A stretch of DNA of 53,032 nucleotides from Tychonema litorale BBK16 (GCF_021648855.1 NZ_JAKJHX010000016.1:7209-60240), one strand, 5' to 3'. Shown: positions 26,196-35,958, counted from the stretch's first letter. Program-made: numbers and translations. The notes: generated from the sequence alone by a model not told the origin.

Positions 26196-26564
26196 ATGAT
26201 TCAACCCCAGACATACTTAAATGTCGCCGACAATAGTGGAGCACGCAAAATAATGTGCATCCGCGTATTGGGAGGCGGTAACCGCCACTACGGCGGAGTC
26301 GGCGATGTGATCATTGCCGTCGTCAAAGACGCCATTCCCAATATGGCAGTCAAAAAATCCGATGTCGTCCGGGCAGTCATTGTCAGAACCCGCAAAGCAT
26401 TGCGTCGCGACAGTGGCATGAGCATTCGTTTTGATGATAACGCCGCCGTTATTATCAATCCAGAAGGCAACCCTAAAGGCACTCGCGTTTTTGGGCCAAT
26501 CGCCCGTGAACTGCGCGACAAAAACTTCACTAAAATCGTTTCTTTAGCCCCAGAGGTACTTTAA
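26196..26564 (+). CDS. rplN: 50S ribosomal protein L14
   Basis: L14 (122 residues) forms an intersubunit bridge. [27 protein letters not shown] at the start and [25 protein letters not shown] at the end are typical. It is separated from rplX by one base, so translation should be coupled. No Shine-Dalgarno sequence precedes its ATG. Confidence 0.97.
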   Translation: MIQPQTYLNVADNSGARKIMCIRVLGGGNRHYGGVGDVIIAVVKDAIPNMAVKKSDVVRAVIVRTRKALRRDSGMSIRFDDNAAVIINPEGNPKGTRVFGPIARELRDKNFTKIVSLAPEVL

Positions 26565-26565
26565 A

Positions 26566-26928
26566 ATGTACGGAAAAAAGGGTAAACCAACGAGCGAACC
26601 GCAGCGCCATAGAATGCACGTCAAAGCAGGCGACACGGTTCAAATTATTACTGGCAAAGAGAAAGGGAAAGTTGGAGAAATCTTAAAAACCTATCCTAAA
26701 CTCAGCAAAGTAATTGTTAAAGGTGTAAATGTCAGAACCAAGCACGTTAAGCCTCAGCAAGAAGGGGAATCGGGTAAAATCGTGACATTTGAGGCTCCTA
26801 TTCACAGCTCGAATGTCATGCACTACTCCGAAAAAGAAAAAGTAGCTAGTCGTGTTTGCTATACCTTTAGCGAAGATGGTCGCAAACTGCGACAGCTCAA
26901 AAAAACCGGAGAAATCCTCGATAATTAG
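26566..26928 (+). CDS. rplX: 50S ribosomal protein L24
   Basis: L24 (120 residues) is an assembly initiator. The KOW motif is visible as [21 protein letters not shown], and [19 protein letters not shown] follows. Its start overlaps the rplN terminus region by near contact (one base apart). A 145-bp spacer of TAGTCAT/CAACAGA repeats separates it from rplE. Confidence 0.95.
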   Translation: MYGKKGKPTSEPQRHRMHVKAGDTVQIITGKEKGKVGEILKTYPKLSKVIVKGVNVRTKHVKPQQEGESGKIVTFEAPIHSSNVMHYSEKEKVASRVCYTFSEDGRKLRQLKKTGEILDN

Positions 26929-27073
26929 TCAGTAGTCAGTAGTCAGTAGTCATTAGTCATTAGTCATTAGTCATTAGAAGACAACAGACAACAGACAACA
27001 GACAACAGTCAACAGACAAAAGACAAAAAATTCCCTGACCAAGCCCAGGGACAGTTAAAGAAACCCAAAAACA
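26929..27073. repeat. STRR spacer rplX-rplE
   Basis: Seven-base units AGTCAGT and AGTCATT (about 26929-26976) are followed by CAACAGA units (about 26980-27020). The final part, about 27028-27073, is not repetitive. Confidence 0.75.
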
Positions 27074-27619
27074 ATGCCAGACAAACTCAAAGTTCTTTAC
27101 CTAGAAAAGATTGTACCCAAACTGATGGATCAGTTTAAATATACTAATATCCATCAGGTACCAAAACTCCTCAAAGTCACCGTGAACCGTGGTTTGGGAG
27201 AAGCATCTCAAAATGCTAAGGCATTAGATTCATCGATCAACGAAATTGGCATCATCACAGGTCAAAAACCAGTGGTGACGCGAGCGAAAAAGGCGATCGC
27301 AGGCTTCAAAATCCGCAAAGGAGTACCCGTTGGTGTCATGGTGACACTACGAGCCGATCGGATGTACGATTTTCTTGATCGACTAATCAACCTCGCACTT
27401 CCCCGAATCAGAGACTTTCGCGGCATCAGTCCTAAAAGCTTCGACGGACGCGGCAACTACAGCTTGGGCGTGAGAGAACAACTAATCTTTCCCGAAATAG
27501 AATATGACAGCATCGATCAAGTTCGAGGCATGGACATTTCAATTATCACCACAGCACAAACCGACGAAGAAGGACGCGCCTTGCTCAAAGAAATGGGAAT
27601 GCCCTTCCGGGACAACTAA
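27074..27619 (+). CDS. rplE: 50S ribosomal protein L5
   Basis: L5 (181 residues) binds 5S rRNA and contacts the P-site t[45 protein letters not shown] and the C-terminal GMPFRDN are typical. The ATG is preceded by AAGAAACCCAAAAACAATG with no strong Shine-Dalgarno. rpsH starts 22 bp after its stop. Confidence 0.97.
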   Translation: MPDKLKVLYLEKIVPKLMDQFKYTNIHQVPKLLKVTVNRGLGEASQNAKALDSSINEIGIITGQKPVVTRAKKAIAGFKIRKGVPVGVMVTLRADRMYDFLDRLINLALPRIRDFRGISPKSFDGRGNYSLGVREQLIFPEIEYDSIDQVRGMDISIITTAQTDEEGRALLKEMGMPFRDN

Positions 27620-27641
27620 GTAGTAGAGTAAGGAGCAAAAC

Positions 27642-28046
27642 ATGGCAGCTAACGATACCATAGCAGATATGTTGACGCGCATTCGCAATTCATGCATGGC
27701 GCGCCATCAAACAACACAAATTCCAGCTACAAAAATGACCCGTAGCATCGCTAAAGTCCTCAAAAGTGAAGGCTTTATCAGCGAATTTGAAGAAGCAGAA
27801 CCAGAAGGGATAGAGCGGTTTATAGTGCTTTCTCTAAAGTACAAAGGCAAAACTCGCAAGCCCATCATCACGGCACTTAAGCGAGTCAGCAAACCAGGAC
27901 TGCGCGTCTACTCGAACCGTAAAGAATTGCCCAGAGTTTTAGGCGGAATTGGCATTGCCATTATCTCCACCTCCAGCGGCATTATGACCGATCGAGAAGC
28001 CCGTCGCCAAGGTTTAGGCGGAGAAGTGCTTTGTTATGTTTGGTAG
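27642..28046 (+). CDS. rpsH: 30S ribosomal protein S8
   Basis: S8 (134 residues) binds helix 21 of 16S rRNA. In E. coli S8 also represses the spc operon. [41 protein letters not shown] and [20 protein letters not shown] identify it. It has a clear TAAGGAG site before the ATG, unlike many genes in this block. Confidence 0.97.
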   Translation: MAANDTIADMLTRIRNSCMARHQTTQIPATKMTRSIAKVLKSEGFISEFEEAEPEGIERFIVLSLKYKGKTRKPIITALKRVSKPGLRVYSNRKELPRVLGGIGIAIISTSSGIMTDREARRQGLGGEVLCYVW

Positions 28047-28231
28047 TCATTAGTCATTAGTCAGCAGTCATTAGTCATTAGTCATTAGTTATTGGTTGGT
28101 GGTTAGTAGCAAATAATGACAACTAACAACTAACAACTGACAACTAAAAACTGACATCTAACAACTAAACAACTGGCAACTAAAAAATGACAACTGACGA
28201 CTAATTAACTAAAAACAAAGGACAAAAAATT
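28047..28231. repeat. STRR spacer rpsH-rplF
   Basis: AGTCATT units are followed by a long CTAACAA/CTGACAA array. The spacer ends in ACAAAGGACAAAAAATT, a usable ribosome-binding site for rplF. rpsN (S14) is absent here, as is normal for cyanobacteria. Confidence 0.7.
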
Positions 28232-28780
28232 ATGTCGCGAATTGGCAAGCGTCCGATTAGCATTCCCACGAAAGTCACCATCACCCTAGACGGTCAAAAA
28301 GTTGCCGTCAAAGGCCCCAAAGGTGAACTTTCCAGAGTCATACCAGCAGAAATCCTGATGGGACTCGAAGGCGAGACTTTACTCGTCACACGCCGAGACG
28401 AATCTCGCGTGGCCCGACAACTCCACGGCCTGTGTCGCACCCTAGTCGCGAACATGGTCGAAGGTGTATCCCAAGGTTTTCAGCGTCGGTTGGAAATTAT
28501 TGGTACAGGTTATCGGGCACAGGTTCAAGGACGGAACCTGATTTTAAACGTCGGTTACAGCAAGCCCGTTGAAATGCCCCCTCCAGAAGGCATCACAGTG
28601 GCAGTAGAAGGCAACACAAACGTCATTGTCTCCGGCATTGACAAAGAACTCGTAGGCAACACAGCAGCCCGCATCCGTGCGGTACGTCCGCCTGAAGTCT
28701 ACAAGGGTAAGGGCATTCGCTACAGCGGCGAAGTCGTCCGCCGCAAAGCTGGTAAAACAGGCAAAACAGGTAAGAAGTAA
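28232..28780 (+). CDS. rplF: 50S ribosomal protein L6
   Basis: L6 (182 residues) lies near the sarcin-ricin loop. [46 protein letters not shown] and [17 protein letters not shown] are typical. The C-terminal tail ([13 protein letters not shown]) is a short Gly/Lys repeat encoded by a local GGTAAAACAGGCAAAACAG duplication. rplR starts 2 bp after the stop. Confidence 0.97.
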   Translation: MSRIGKRPISIPTKVTITLDGQKVAVKGPKGELSRVIPAEILMGLEGETLLVTRRDESRVARQLHGLCRTLVANMVEGVSQGFQRRLEIIGTGYRAQVQGRNLILNVGYSKPVEMPPPEGITVAVEGNTNVIVSGIDKELVGNTAARIRAVRPPEVYKGKGIRYSGEVVRRKAGKTGKTGKK

Positions 28781-28782
28781 CT

Positions 28783-29145
28783 ATGAAGCTTACTCGCAAA
28801 GAGTCAGTCCACCGCAGACACCGCCGCGTGCGGCGCAAGGTGTTCGGCACCTCCGAACGTCCCAGATTAGCGGTATTTCGATCGCACCAACACATCTACG
28901 CTCAAGTAATCGACGACATGACACAGCACACTTTGGCTGCCGCGTCAACTCTCGATCCAGAATTGAAGTCAGAACTCACTTCGGGAGGCAATTGCAGCGC
29001 CAGCATCCAAGTCGGTCAGTTGATAGCCAAACGTTGTTCCAGCGCTGGTATAGTCAAAGTCGTATTCGATCGCGGAGGCAACCTCTATCACGGTAGAGTC
29101 AAAGCCCTCGCCGACGCAGCTCGCGAAGCCGGGTTAGAATTTTAG
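28783..29145 (+). CDS. rplR: 50S ribosomal protein L18
   Basis: L18 (120 residues) binds 5S rRNA with L5 and helps load it into the large subunit. [35 protein letters not shown] and [31 protein letters not shown] are diagnostic. It is tightly packed behind rplF. A GAAGAAGG-rich spacer separates it from rpsE. Confidence 0.96.
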   Translation: MKLTRKESVHRRHRRVRRKVFGTSERPRLAVFRSHQHIYAQVIDDMTQHTLAAASTLDPELKSELTSGGNCSASIQVGQLIAKRCSSAGIVKVVFDRGGNLYHGRVKALADAAREAGLEF

Positions 29146-29313
29146 GAAGAAGCAAGAAGGAAGAAGGCCCTTCTACTCCGCTCAGGGAAAGCTTCAGGAA
29201 GAAGGAAAAGGGAAGAAGGAAAAAAGAATCTACAACAAAATTCTTAATTTCTAATTGTTAATTTCTATTTTCCAACAACCAGTTACTAATCCTCAATTCC
29301 CCAAGGACAAAAC
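29146..29313. repeat. GAAGAAGG-type repeat spacer rplR-rpsE
   Basis: Purine-rich GAAGAAGGA units occupy about 29147-29226, interrupted by a CTCCGCTCAGGGAAAGCTTC segment. A non-repetitive stretch with an AAGGACAAAACATG site precedes rpsE. Confidence 0.65.
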
Positions 29314-29859
29314 ATGGCAGAACAAAAAGAACAACGCAACAAGAAAAAAAGTAGCAACAACAAAGGGCGCGAAAAAGAATCCGAATGGCAAGAACGGGTA
29401 GTTCAGATTCGCCGTGTTACCAAAGTAGTCAAAGGCGGTAAAAAACTCAGCTTCCGCGCCATCGTCATCATCGGCAATGAACGCGGTCAAGTTGGAGTCG
29501 GAGTAGGCAAAGCTAGTGATGTCATCGGTGCCGTTAAAAAAGGCGTTGCTGACGGCAAAAAGCACCTAATTGAAGTGCCTCTCACTAAATCTAACTCCAT
29601 CCCTCACCCCATCAACGGTGCCGGCGGCGGAGCAAAAGTCATGATGCGCCCAGCAGCACCCGGAACCGGGGTAATTGCAGGGGGAGCAGTGCGAACTGTT
29701 CTCGAACTAGCAGGAGTCCGTAATATCTTAGCCAAACAGCTAGGTTCAGGAAATCCTTTAAACAACGCTAGAGCCGCAGTCAACGCCCTCTCCACTCTTC
29801 GCACCTTGTCCGAAGTTGCTCAAGAGCGCGGAATTCCAGTAGAAAACCTATACGGTTAA
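29314..29859 (+). CDS. rpsE: 30S ribosomal protein S5
   Basis: S5 (181 residues) is part of the mRNA entry site and decoding-fidelity machinery. After a Lys/Asn/Glu-rich N-terminal tail of about 25 residues come [24 protein letters not shown] and [17 protein letters not shown] sequence (here [22 protein letters not shown]). rpmD (L30) does not follow, as is usual in cyanobacteria. Confidence 0.97.
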   Translation: MAEQKEQRNKKKSSNNKGREKESEWQERVVQIRRVTKVVKGGKKLSFRAIVIIGNERGQVGVGVGKASDVIGAVKKGVADGKKHLIEVPLTKSNSIPHPINGAGGGAKVMMRPAAPGTGVIAGGAVRTVLELAGVRNILAKQLGSGNPLNNARAAVNALSTLRTLSEVAQERGIPVENLYG

Positions 29860-29995
29860 GGACTAGGGAAGGGGATATTGTCAGTTTTGAGTATTAAGTA
29901 TTGAGTTTTGAATAAAAATTTTTCATTCCTCAAAACTCAAAACTCAAAACTACCAATTACCAATTACCAATTACCAACTACCAACTACCAAAACT
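29860..29995. repeat. STRR spacer rpsE-rplO
   Basis: It holds AAAACTC and CCAATTA/CCAACTA units (29937-29990). The rplO ATG follows in CCAAAACTATGAGA without a Shine-Dalgarno sequence. Confidence 0.65.
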
Positions 29996-30442
29996 ATGAG
30001 ATTGCAAGACGCCCGCCCAAAAGCAGGCTCCACAAAACGCCGCCGTCGTTTGGGCCGAGGTATTTCGGCCGGTCAAGGCGCCAGTTCCGGTAAAGGGATG
30101 CGCGGTCAAAAAGCTAGATCCGGTAGCGGAACTAGACCCGGTTTTGAAGGAGGTCAAAATCCTCTCTACCGTCGCCTTCCTAAGCTGAAGAGCTTCCCTT
30201 TAGTGAACCGCAAAGAGTACACTACCATTAATGTAAGTAAATTAGCATCGCTGCCAGCAAACACAGAAGTTACTCTCATCTCTTTGATTCAAGCAAAAAT
30301 CGTCAATAGTGACAATGGCCCGCTGAAAATCTTAGGAGATGGCGAACTGAATGTGGCTCTGCAAGTGCGCGCCAAGGCTTTTACCGCTGGTGCTCGCACC
30401 AAAATAGAAGCTGCTGGTGGAAGTTGCGAATTAGTTGCTTAA
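29996..30442 (+). CDS. rplO: 50S ribosomal protein L15
   Basis: L15 (148 residues) is a late-assembly 23S rRNA-binding protein. [43 protein letters not shown] and [12 protein letters not shown] form its long basic N-terminal extension. The globular C-terminal domain ends in GGSCELVA. A 102-bp gap with short repeats precedes secY. Confidence 0.96.
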   Translation: MRLQDARPKAGSTKRRRRLGRGISAGQGASSGKGMRGQKARSGSGTRPGFEGGQNPLYRRLPKLKSFPLVNRKEYTTINVSKLASLPANTEVTLISLIQAKIVNSDNGPLKILGDGELNVALQVRAKAFTAGARTKIEAAGGSCELVA

Positions 30443-30544
30443 AGATTTGAGGTTTGAGAATGTGTCCAAATCTCAAATCCTCAACCTTACTATCAAAAAA
30501 TGATTTAGTCCAAAAGCAAAAATCTAAAATCCAAAATCGTAACT

Positions 30545-31849
30545 ATGGACGTTAGTAGAGAAAAAGCGCCAACTGCACAAGAGACGTTCATGCAGATGGC
30601 CCAAGCTGCGGGCTTGCGAGGCCGCATCCTCGTAACCATCGGCTTATTGATTTTAGTGCGCTTGGGCGTCCACTTGCCAGTCCCCGGCATTGATCGCGTC
30701 GCCTTTTCCCAAAATGTTCAAAATAGCCCCTTAATTGGCTTTTTGGATCTATTTTCAGGGGGCGGGCTCTCAGCTTTGGGGATTTTTGCTCTAGGGATTT
30801 TGCCCTACATCAATGCTTCCATTATTGTGCAACTTTTAACAGCGGCTCTGCCCAGTTTAGAAGATATGCAGAAAAATGACGGCGAAGCAGGGCGACGCAA
30901 GATTTCTCAAATTACTCGCTATGTTTCCTTGGGCTGGGCGATTCTTCAAAGTGTTGGGATTGCTATTTGGGTTAGTCCTTTTGCTCAGACTCCATCGCCT
31001 TTTTTCATCCCGCAGACTGCTTTGGCTTTGACCGCAGGGTCGATGTTTGTCATGTGGATATCGGAAGTGGTGACGGAGCGAGGTATTGGAAACGGAGCAT
31101 CTTTGTTGATTTTTATCAACATTGTGTCAGTTTTGCCACGTTCTCTAGGACAAACTTTTGAATTGGCTCAAAGTGGGGACACCCAAGTTGTAGGCCGCGT
31201 CATTGTTCTGTTGCTAGTCTTTTTGGTGACGATTGTTGGGATTGTTTTTGTTCAGGAAGGTACTCGCCGGATTCCGATTATTTCTGCTCGCCGCCAAGTC
31301 GGCCGCAAGGTTTATCGGGAGAGTCGCAGTTATCTACCCCTGCGCTTAAATCAAGGCGGAGTCATGCCGATCATTTTTGCATCTTCGGTGTTGATCGTGC
31401 CTTCTTTCCTCGCTCAGTCTCTCAATCAGCCGTTTTTGGTTCAAGTCGCGAATGTGTTGAGTCCTAGCGGGCCTGCACCTTGGGCTTATGCGCTATTTTA
31501 TCTGACTTTGATTCTGTTCTTTAGCTACTTCTACGCTTCGTTGATTGTCAACCCCGTAGATATGTCTCAGAACTTGAAAAAAATGGGTGCCAGTATTCCT
31601 GGGATTCGCCCTGGTCAGAAAACCAGCGATTATATTGAGAAGGTTTTGAACCGTTTGACTTTCTTGGGAGCGGTATTTCTCGGCTTGGTGGCGATTGTGC
31701 CAACTGCTGTGGAAAGCGCGATCGGGGTGCAAACTTTTAGAGGCTTCGGTGCAACTTCCTTACTGATTCTAGTCGGTGTTGCGATCGAAACTGCTAAACA
31801 AGTTCAAACCTATGTCATCTCCCAACGATATGAAGGAATGGTGAAGTAA
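30545..31849 (+). CDS. secY: Preprotein translocase subunit SecY
   Basis: SecY (434 residues) forms the protein-conducting channel of the Sec translocon in the plasma and thylakoid membranes. About ten membrane helices are visible; PGIDRVAFSQ, GGGLSALGIFALGILPYINASII and TERGIGNGASLLIF mark the family. The cytoplasmic loop REGTRRIPI-like (QEGTRRIPIISARRQ) contacts SecA and the ribosome. The stop is five bases before adk, so they are cotranscribed. Confidence 0.97.
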   Translation: MDVSREKAPTAQETFMQMAQAAGLRGRILVTIGLLILVRLGVHLPVPGIDRVAFSQNVQNSPLIGFLDLFSGGGLSALGIFALGILPYINASIIVQLLTAALPSLEDMQKNDGEAGRRKISQITRYVSLGWAILQSVGIAIWVSPFAQTPSPFFIPQTALALTAGSMFVMWISEVVTERGIGNGASLLIFINIVSVLPRSLGQTFELAQSGDTQVVGRVIVLLLVFLVTIVGIVFVQEGTRRIPIISARRQVGRKVYRESRSYLPLRLNQGGVMPIIFASSVLIVPSFLAQSLNQPFLVQVANVLSPSGPAPWAYALFYLTLILFFSYFYASLIVNPVDMSQNLKKMGASIPGIRPGQKTSDYIEKVLNRLTFLGAVFLGLVAIVPTAVESAIGVQTFRGFGATSLLILVGVAIETAKQVQTYVISQRYEGMVK

Positions 31850-31854
31850 TCGCA

Positions 31855-32430
31855 ATGCAACTGATTTTTATGGGGCCTCCAGGGGCAGGAAAGGGAACTC
31901 AGGCTCAGCTTTTAGCCACTCTCTGGAAAATACCCCACATTTCTACTGGTGACATCCTACGCGCTTGCGTAGTGGCAAAAACTACCTTGGGTCAAAAAGC
32001 CCAAGCGTATATGGATGCCGGTGACTTGGTTCCCGACCAGTTATTGATGGATATCGTGCAAGAACGGATGAATCAACCAGATGCCAGTGCTGGTTGGATC
32101 CTGGACGGCTTTCCCCGCACAGTCCCACAAGCAGCGTTTTTTGACACACTGCTTTGCGATGTTGGAGGTGGCAAGTCTGGTAAGGACTGCGATTTGAGGG
32201 CTGTCAATTTGGATGTCCCTGACCACATTTTGGTAACTCGTCTGTTATCGCGGGGTCGCCAAGATGACAATGAGGAGACCATTCGTCGTAGGTTGCAAGT
32301 TTATCGGGAGCAAACCGAGCCTTTGATTGAGTTTTACAGAGACCGCCAACAGTTGGTTGCGGTTGATGGAGATCGATCGATGGAGGAAGTTACAGCACAA
32401 CTTCAACAAGCTCTTTCGGTAGACTCTTAA
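31855..32430 (+). CDS. adk: Adenylate kinase
   Basis: Adk (191 residues) converts AMP and ATP to two ADP. The P-loop is FMGPPGAGKGTQAQ (5-18), HISTGDILR and DGFPRT mark the AMP site, and RLLSRGRQDDNEETIRRRL is the LID/arginine region. It is a short-form Adk with no zinc LID. The secY-adk-infA order is the common one in bacteria. Confidence 0.96.
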   Translation: MQLIFMGPPGAGKGTQAQLLATLWKIPHISTGDILRACVVAKTTLGQKAQAYMDAGDLVPDQLLMDIVQERMNQPDASAGWILDGFPRTVPQAAFFDTLLCDVGGGKSGKDCDLRAVNLDVPDHILVTRLLSRGRQDDNEETIRRRLQVYREQTEPLIEFYRDRQQLVAVDGDRSMEEVTAQLQQALSVDS

Positions 32431-32477
32431 ACCTTCTCAATCGAGCCTGTTACCCCAACAACTTTTGCTAAGATGTG

Positions 32478-32594
32478 TTAACTAGGAGCTTTTTGTGCTA
32501 AAGGGTTGTCTGAGGGTTGATTAACAGTGAGATTTTTGACTCGTCCGTTTTGCAACTTTGGGTTCGACAAGGAAGCCCGGACACTCCTAGTTAA
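32478..32594. promoter_or_regulatory. Long-range inverted repeat in the adk-infA spacer
   Basis: TTAACTAGGAG (32478-32488) and CTCCTAGTTAA (32584-32594) are exact 11-base complements, 95 bases apart. They can pair in the mRNA just upstream of infA. No promoter was identified with confidence, so the repeat could act in the leader or as a terminator/attenuator of adk. Confidence 0.5.
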
Positions 32595-32623
32595 TCAAAT
32601 GTAGAGTTGAGGTAAATACCAAA

Positions 32624-32848
32624 TTGTCTAAGCAAGATTTAATTGAAATGGAAGGGACAGTGGTGGATTCCCTGCCCAATGCGATGTTTCGCGTTGACCT
32701 AGATAATGGGTTTAACGTGCTGGCACACATTTCTGGTAAGATCCGTCGCAACTACATCAAAATTCTGCCTGGGGATCGCGTCAAAGTAGAATTAACCCCC
32801 TACGACTTGACCAAGGGCAGGATTACTTATCGCCTTCGTAAAAAATAG
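32624..32848 (+). CDS. infA: Translation initiation factor IF-1
   Basis: IF-1 (74 residues) is a small OB-fold protein that occupies the 30S A site during initiation. [56 protein letters not shown] and the C-terminal RITYRLRKK are near-invariant. It starts at a TTG (32624), the only sensible start because no ATG precedes SKQDLIE; a GAGG lies 12-15 bases upstream. The rare start may keep IF-1 synthesis low. Confidence 0.96.
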   Translation: MSKQDLIEMEGTVVDSLPNAMFRVDLDNGFNVLAHISGKIRRNYIKILPGDRVKVELTPYDLTKGRITYRLRKK

Positions 32849-33216
32849 GCTTAGATAAAACTTTCTAACTAATTCTAAGTTTAATTAGAGAGAATTTGGT
32901 AAAATCCGTCAAATTTATGCTATAGTGCTAGGTTTGTAGTGTTGCCGAGAAGGGCATCAATAACTCACGGGTGCACAGAGTTAATTCATTGTTAAACCGT
33001 GAAAGTATCGATCGCCCTTCAGTCTGAAAAACAGACAAACTTAACCCCAGTAGTGGGATTGAGTGTCAGCGGGTTCGTTCATAAAATAACCCGCGCTTCA
33101 TAAATTTTAATTGAGGAGAGGCCTACACCTTGCCCAGTCTCTCCTCCCACCGCTATACAGGCAGTGCGGGCGTGCCTGTTCTGCGGTATAGCGGGGTTCT
33201 CCAGGCAGGAAGAAAG
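32849..33216 (+). promoter_or_regulatory. rpmJ/alpha-operon promoter and structured leader
   Basis: A 368-bp gap before rpmJ. An extended -10 TGCTATAGT (32918-32926), with a weak TTGGTA 19 bases before TATAGT, suggests a promoter. The leader holds three hairpins: GCGGGTT/AACCCGC (33069-33094), GAGGAGAG/CTCTCCTC (33113-33146) and CCGCTATAC/GTATAGCGG (33150-33194), the last with an inner AGGCA/TGCCT stem. No gene was seen. Confidence 0.6.
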
Positions 33217-33330
33217 ATGAAAGTTCGAGCATCTGTCAAAAAGATTTGCGAAAAATGTCGCGTCATCCGCCGCCGAGGCAGAGTGATGGTGATATGTAGT
33301 AACCCAAAACACAAACAACGCCAGGGTTAG
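33217..33330 (+). CDS. rpmJ: 50S ribosomal protein L36
   Basis: L36 has 37 residues: [20 protein letters not shown], ending with [13 protein letters not shown]. The zinc ligands C-x2-C...C-x4-H are present, so this is the zinc-binding form. The start at 33217 is chosen from the universal MKVRASVK; an upstream frame to 33130 only reads the hairpin leader. A GGAAGAAAG site precedes it. Confidence 0.96.
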   Translation: MKVRASVKKICEKCRVIRRRGRVMVICSNPKHKQRQG

Positions 33331-33412
33331 AAAGTTGAAAAAATTAGGAATAGTAGATAGCTGCTGCCTAATTTAAATTGTAGCCAAACAGGAAAACTAG
33401 GGAGACAAAAGT

Positions 33413-33796
33413 GTGGCACGGATTGCCGGCGTAGACCTTCCACGCGATAAGCGCGTCGAAATAGGTCTGACATACATTTACGGAATAGGCCTATCTCGGG
33501 CCCAAAAAATTATCGCTGCAACAGGCGTCAATCCTGACACTCGTGTCAAGGATCTAACTGAAGCAGATGTGACCGTCCTGCGGCTTCATGTAGAAGCGAA
33601 CTACCAGATAGAAGGAGACCTCCGGCGCTGGGAGTCAATGAACATCAAGCGCCTGGTGGACATCGGGACTTATCGCGGTCGTCGTCACCGTTTGGGTCTG
33701 CCGGTACGGGGCCAGAGAACCCGCACCAACGCCAGAACCCGTCGGGGCGTCCGCCGAACAGTTGCGGGCAAGAAAAAGGCACCTTCCAAGAAGTAA
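33413..33796 (+). CDS. rpsM: 30S ribosomal protein S13
   Basis: S13 (127 residues) sits in the 30S head and contacts P-site tRNA. It starts at a GTG (33413) or nearby; [25 protein letters not shown] and the C-terminal [29 protein letters not shown] are diagnostic. GGGAGACAAAAGTG provides a ribosome-binding site. rpsK follows after 84 bp. Confidence 0.97.
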   Translation: MARIAGVDLPRDKRVEIGLTYIYGIGLSRAQKIIAATGVNPDTRVKDLTEADVTVLRLHVEANYQIEGDLRRWESMNIKRLVDIGTYRGRRHRLGLPVRGQRTRTNARTRRGVRRTVAGKKKAPSKK

Positions 33797-33880
33797 CATC
33801 TTTTTGGGAAAATTACGCTGGGGGCTGGTGGCTCCTAGCGCTTCGGGAAATTAGTTGACAGAAAAGTTAAAGAGACTAAT

Positions 33881-34279
33881 ATGGCGCGACAACAGACAGG
33901 CAAGAAATCTGGTGCAAAAAAGCAGAAACGGAATGTACCGAATGGGGTAGGCTACATCCAGTCTACCTTCAACAATACGATCGTCACTATTACCGACCTG
34001 AATGGCGAAGTAATATCCTGGGCGTCAGCCGGTTCAAGCGGTTTTAAAGGAGCGAAGAAGGGAACTCCCTTTGCAGCTCAAACAGCAGCAGAAAGTGCCG
34101 CCCGCCGAGCCAACGACCAAGGGATGCGCCAAATAGAAGTAATGGTCAGCGGACCAGGAGCAGGACGAGAAACTGCTATTCGGGCGCTACAAGGGGCAGG
34201 ACTAGAAATTACCCTGATTAGAGATGTTACCCCAATTCCTCACAACGGCTGTCGCCCTCCCAAGCGGCGTAGAGTCTAA
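33881..34279 (+). CDS. rpsK: 30S ribosomal protein S11
   Basis: S11 (132 residues) forms part of the 30S platform near the mRNA exit. [46 protein letters not shown] and [18 protein letters not shown] at the end are near-invariant. An AAAGAGAC lies before the ATG. Confidence 0.97.
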   Translation: MARQQTGKKSGAKKQKRNVPNGVGYIQSTFNNTIVTITDLNGEVISWASAGSSGFKGAKKGTPFAAQTAAESAARRANDQGMRQIEVMVSGPGAGRETAIRALQGAGLEITLIRDVTPIPHNGCRPPKRRRV

Positions 34280-34453
34280 AACGATTTGAGATTTTAGATT
34301 TTAGATTTTGGATAATGGCTAATTGCTGAAAGCCAATAATTAATGGTATTAAGTGTTGCCCCGTCCATCCAAAATCCGAAATCCGTTCAGGGGTATGCTC
34401 TGCAATCTAAAATCCAAAATCCAAAATCAACAGTGGAAAAGGGAGGTCACTCC
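34280..34453. repeat. TAAAATC-type repeat spacer rpsK-rpoA
   Basis: AGATTTT/AAAATCC units are present in both orientations (34286-34315 and 34369-34430). An open frame starting at 34343 runs through the repeat into rpoA, but the real start lies after it. Confidence 0.65.
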
Positions 34454-35398
34454 GTGGCGCAGTTTCAAATTGAATGTATTGAGTCTAATACTGACAAAGA
34501 CCGGAGTCAGTACGGAAAATTCGTCCTCGAACCACTAGACCGGGGTCAAGGAACAACGGTTGGGAATGCGCTGAGACGAGTTCTGCTGTCAAACTTGGAA
34601 GGAACAGCAGTAACTTCAGTCAGAATCGCAGGTGTCAATCACGAATTTGCCACAATCGAAGGGGTACGAGAAGATGTTCTCGAAATCCTGCTGAATATGA
34701 AAGAGGTCGTCCTCAAAACTCATTCTCAGCAGCCCCAAATAGGTAGATTGCGGATTGAAGGGCCTGTGACAGTTACTGCCGATCGATTCGATGTACCTTC
34801 TGAGGTAGAAATAATCGATCGCTCTCAGTATATTGCGACTCTTTCCCCTGGCTCAGTTCTGGAGATGGAATTCCGAATTGAAAAAGGGATCGGATACCGA
34901 GCTGTAGACCGTAGTCGCGATGATGGAGCAGCCTTGGATTTTCTGTCCATTGATGCCATTTTTATGCCGATTCGTAGAGTCAACTACAGCGTCGAAGACG
35001 CTCGTGTAGGTGGCACTGTCGAGAAAGACCGGCTGATTATGGAAATCTGGACTGATGGTAGTGTGACTCCTCAAGAAGCTCTGAGTCAATCTGCTCACAT
35101 CCTGGTAGACCTGTTTGCACCTCTTAAGGACATCACCCAAGATTCCCTCAAACCCGAATCTCAAGGTGTAACTGATCCTACAAGCCAAATTCCGATCGAG
35201 GAATTGCAGTTGTCAGTACGGGCTTACAACTGTCTCAAGCGAGCTCAGATTAACTCCGTGGCAGACTTATTGGATTATACCCAAGAAGATTTGCTGGAGA
35301 TCAAGAACTTCGGGCAGAAATCTGCTGAAGAAGTAATTGAAGCTTTGCAAAAGCGCTTGGGCATTACCTTGCCACAGGAAAAGTCATCTAAAAGTTAA
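34454..35398 (+). CDS. rpoA: DNA-directed RNA polymerase subunit alpha
   Basis: RpoA (314 residues from the GTG at 34454) dimerises to start polymerase assembly. The start is chosen because a GGGAGG site precedes the GTG, and the family begins F-Q-I-E-C-I-E-S near this point; an upstream frame only reads repeat sequence. The N-terminal domain shows RGQGTTVGNALRRVLLSNLEG, and the C-terminal domain (about 237-314) shows LQLSVRAYNCLKRAQINSVADLL and FGQKSAEEVIEALQKRLG. It lies between rpsK and rplQ as in most bacteria. Confidence 0.97.
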   Translation: MAQFQIECIESNTDKDRSQYGKFVLEPLDRGQGTTVGNALRRVLLSNLEGTAVTSVRIAGVNHEFATIEGVREDVLEILLNMKEVVLKTHSQQPQIGRLRIEGPVTVTADRFDVPSEVEIIDRSQYIATLSPGSVLEMEFRIEKGIGYRAVDRSRDDGAALDFLSIDAIFMPIRRVNYSVEDARVGGTVEKDRLIMEIWTDGSVTPQEALSQSAHILVDLFAPLKDITQDSLKPESQGVTDPTSQIPIEELQLSVRAYNCLKRAQINSVADLLDYTQEDLLEIKNFGQKSAEEVIEALQKRLGITLPQEKSSKS

Positions 35399-35537
35399 TC
35401 GAAGGTAATCGGTCATGGGTGATGGGTAATCGGCAGCAGGCTCAAAGATGAAAAAAGTTTTTCACTCTCTAGTCAATTACCAATTACCAATTACCAATTA
35501 CCAATTACCAATTACCCCTTACCAATTACCAACTGCT
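35399..35537. repeat. STRR spacer rpoA-rplQ
   Basis: GGTAATCG-type units near 35404-35432 and CAATTACC units at 35474-35531, once again in opposite sense. The open frame from 35448 into rplQ is translated repeat, not part of L17. Confidence 0.65.
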
Positions 35538-35888
35538 ATGCGTCACCGTTGTCGCGTCCCCCAACTTAATAAACCGGCTGACCAACGTCGCGCACTACTG
35601 CGCTCGTTGACCACCGAATTAATCCGTCACGGTAAAATTACTACTACTCTCGCCCGCGCTAAGGCGCTGCGTTCAGAGGCGGACAAAATGATTACTTTGG
35701 CAAAAGATGGCTCCCTAGCCGCTCGTCGCCAAGCTATGGGCTTTATCTACGACAAACAGTTAGTACACGCACTGTTTGAAGCAGCACAAGAACGGTATGG
35801 TTCGCGTAACGGCGGCTACACTCGCGTTGTGCGTACTGTCCCCCGTCAAGGTGACAATTCCGAAATGGCGATCGTTGAACTGGTTTAA
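35538..35888 (+). CDS. rplQ: 50S ribosomal protein L17
   Basis: L17 (116 residues) lies near the exit-tunnel surface. It starts at ATG 35538 because the family begins [54 protein letters not shown] is at the end. No Shine-Dalgarno sequence is seen, as for other genes following STRR arrays. Confidence 0.96.
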   Translation: MRHRCRVPQLNKPADQRRALLRSLTTELIRHGKITTTLARAKALRSEADKMITLAKDGSLAARRQAMGFIYDKQLVHALFEAAQERYGSRNGGYTRVVRTVPRQGDNSEMAIVELV

Positions 35889-35958
35889 TTCTATTTTGGG
35901 TTGGAGATTTTGATTTATGATTGACAATCCCAAATCCCAAATCGAAAACCCTGAATCG

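Noticed and set aside
20605..30442. Loss of rpsJ, rpsN and rpmD from the ribosomal operon
   Set aside because: Their absence from this cluster is normal in cyanobacteria.
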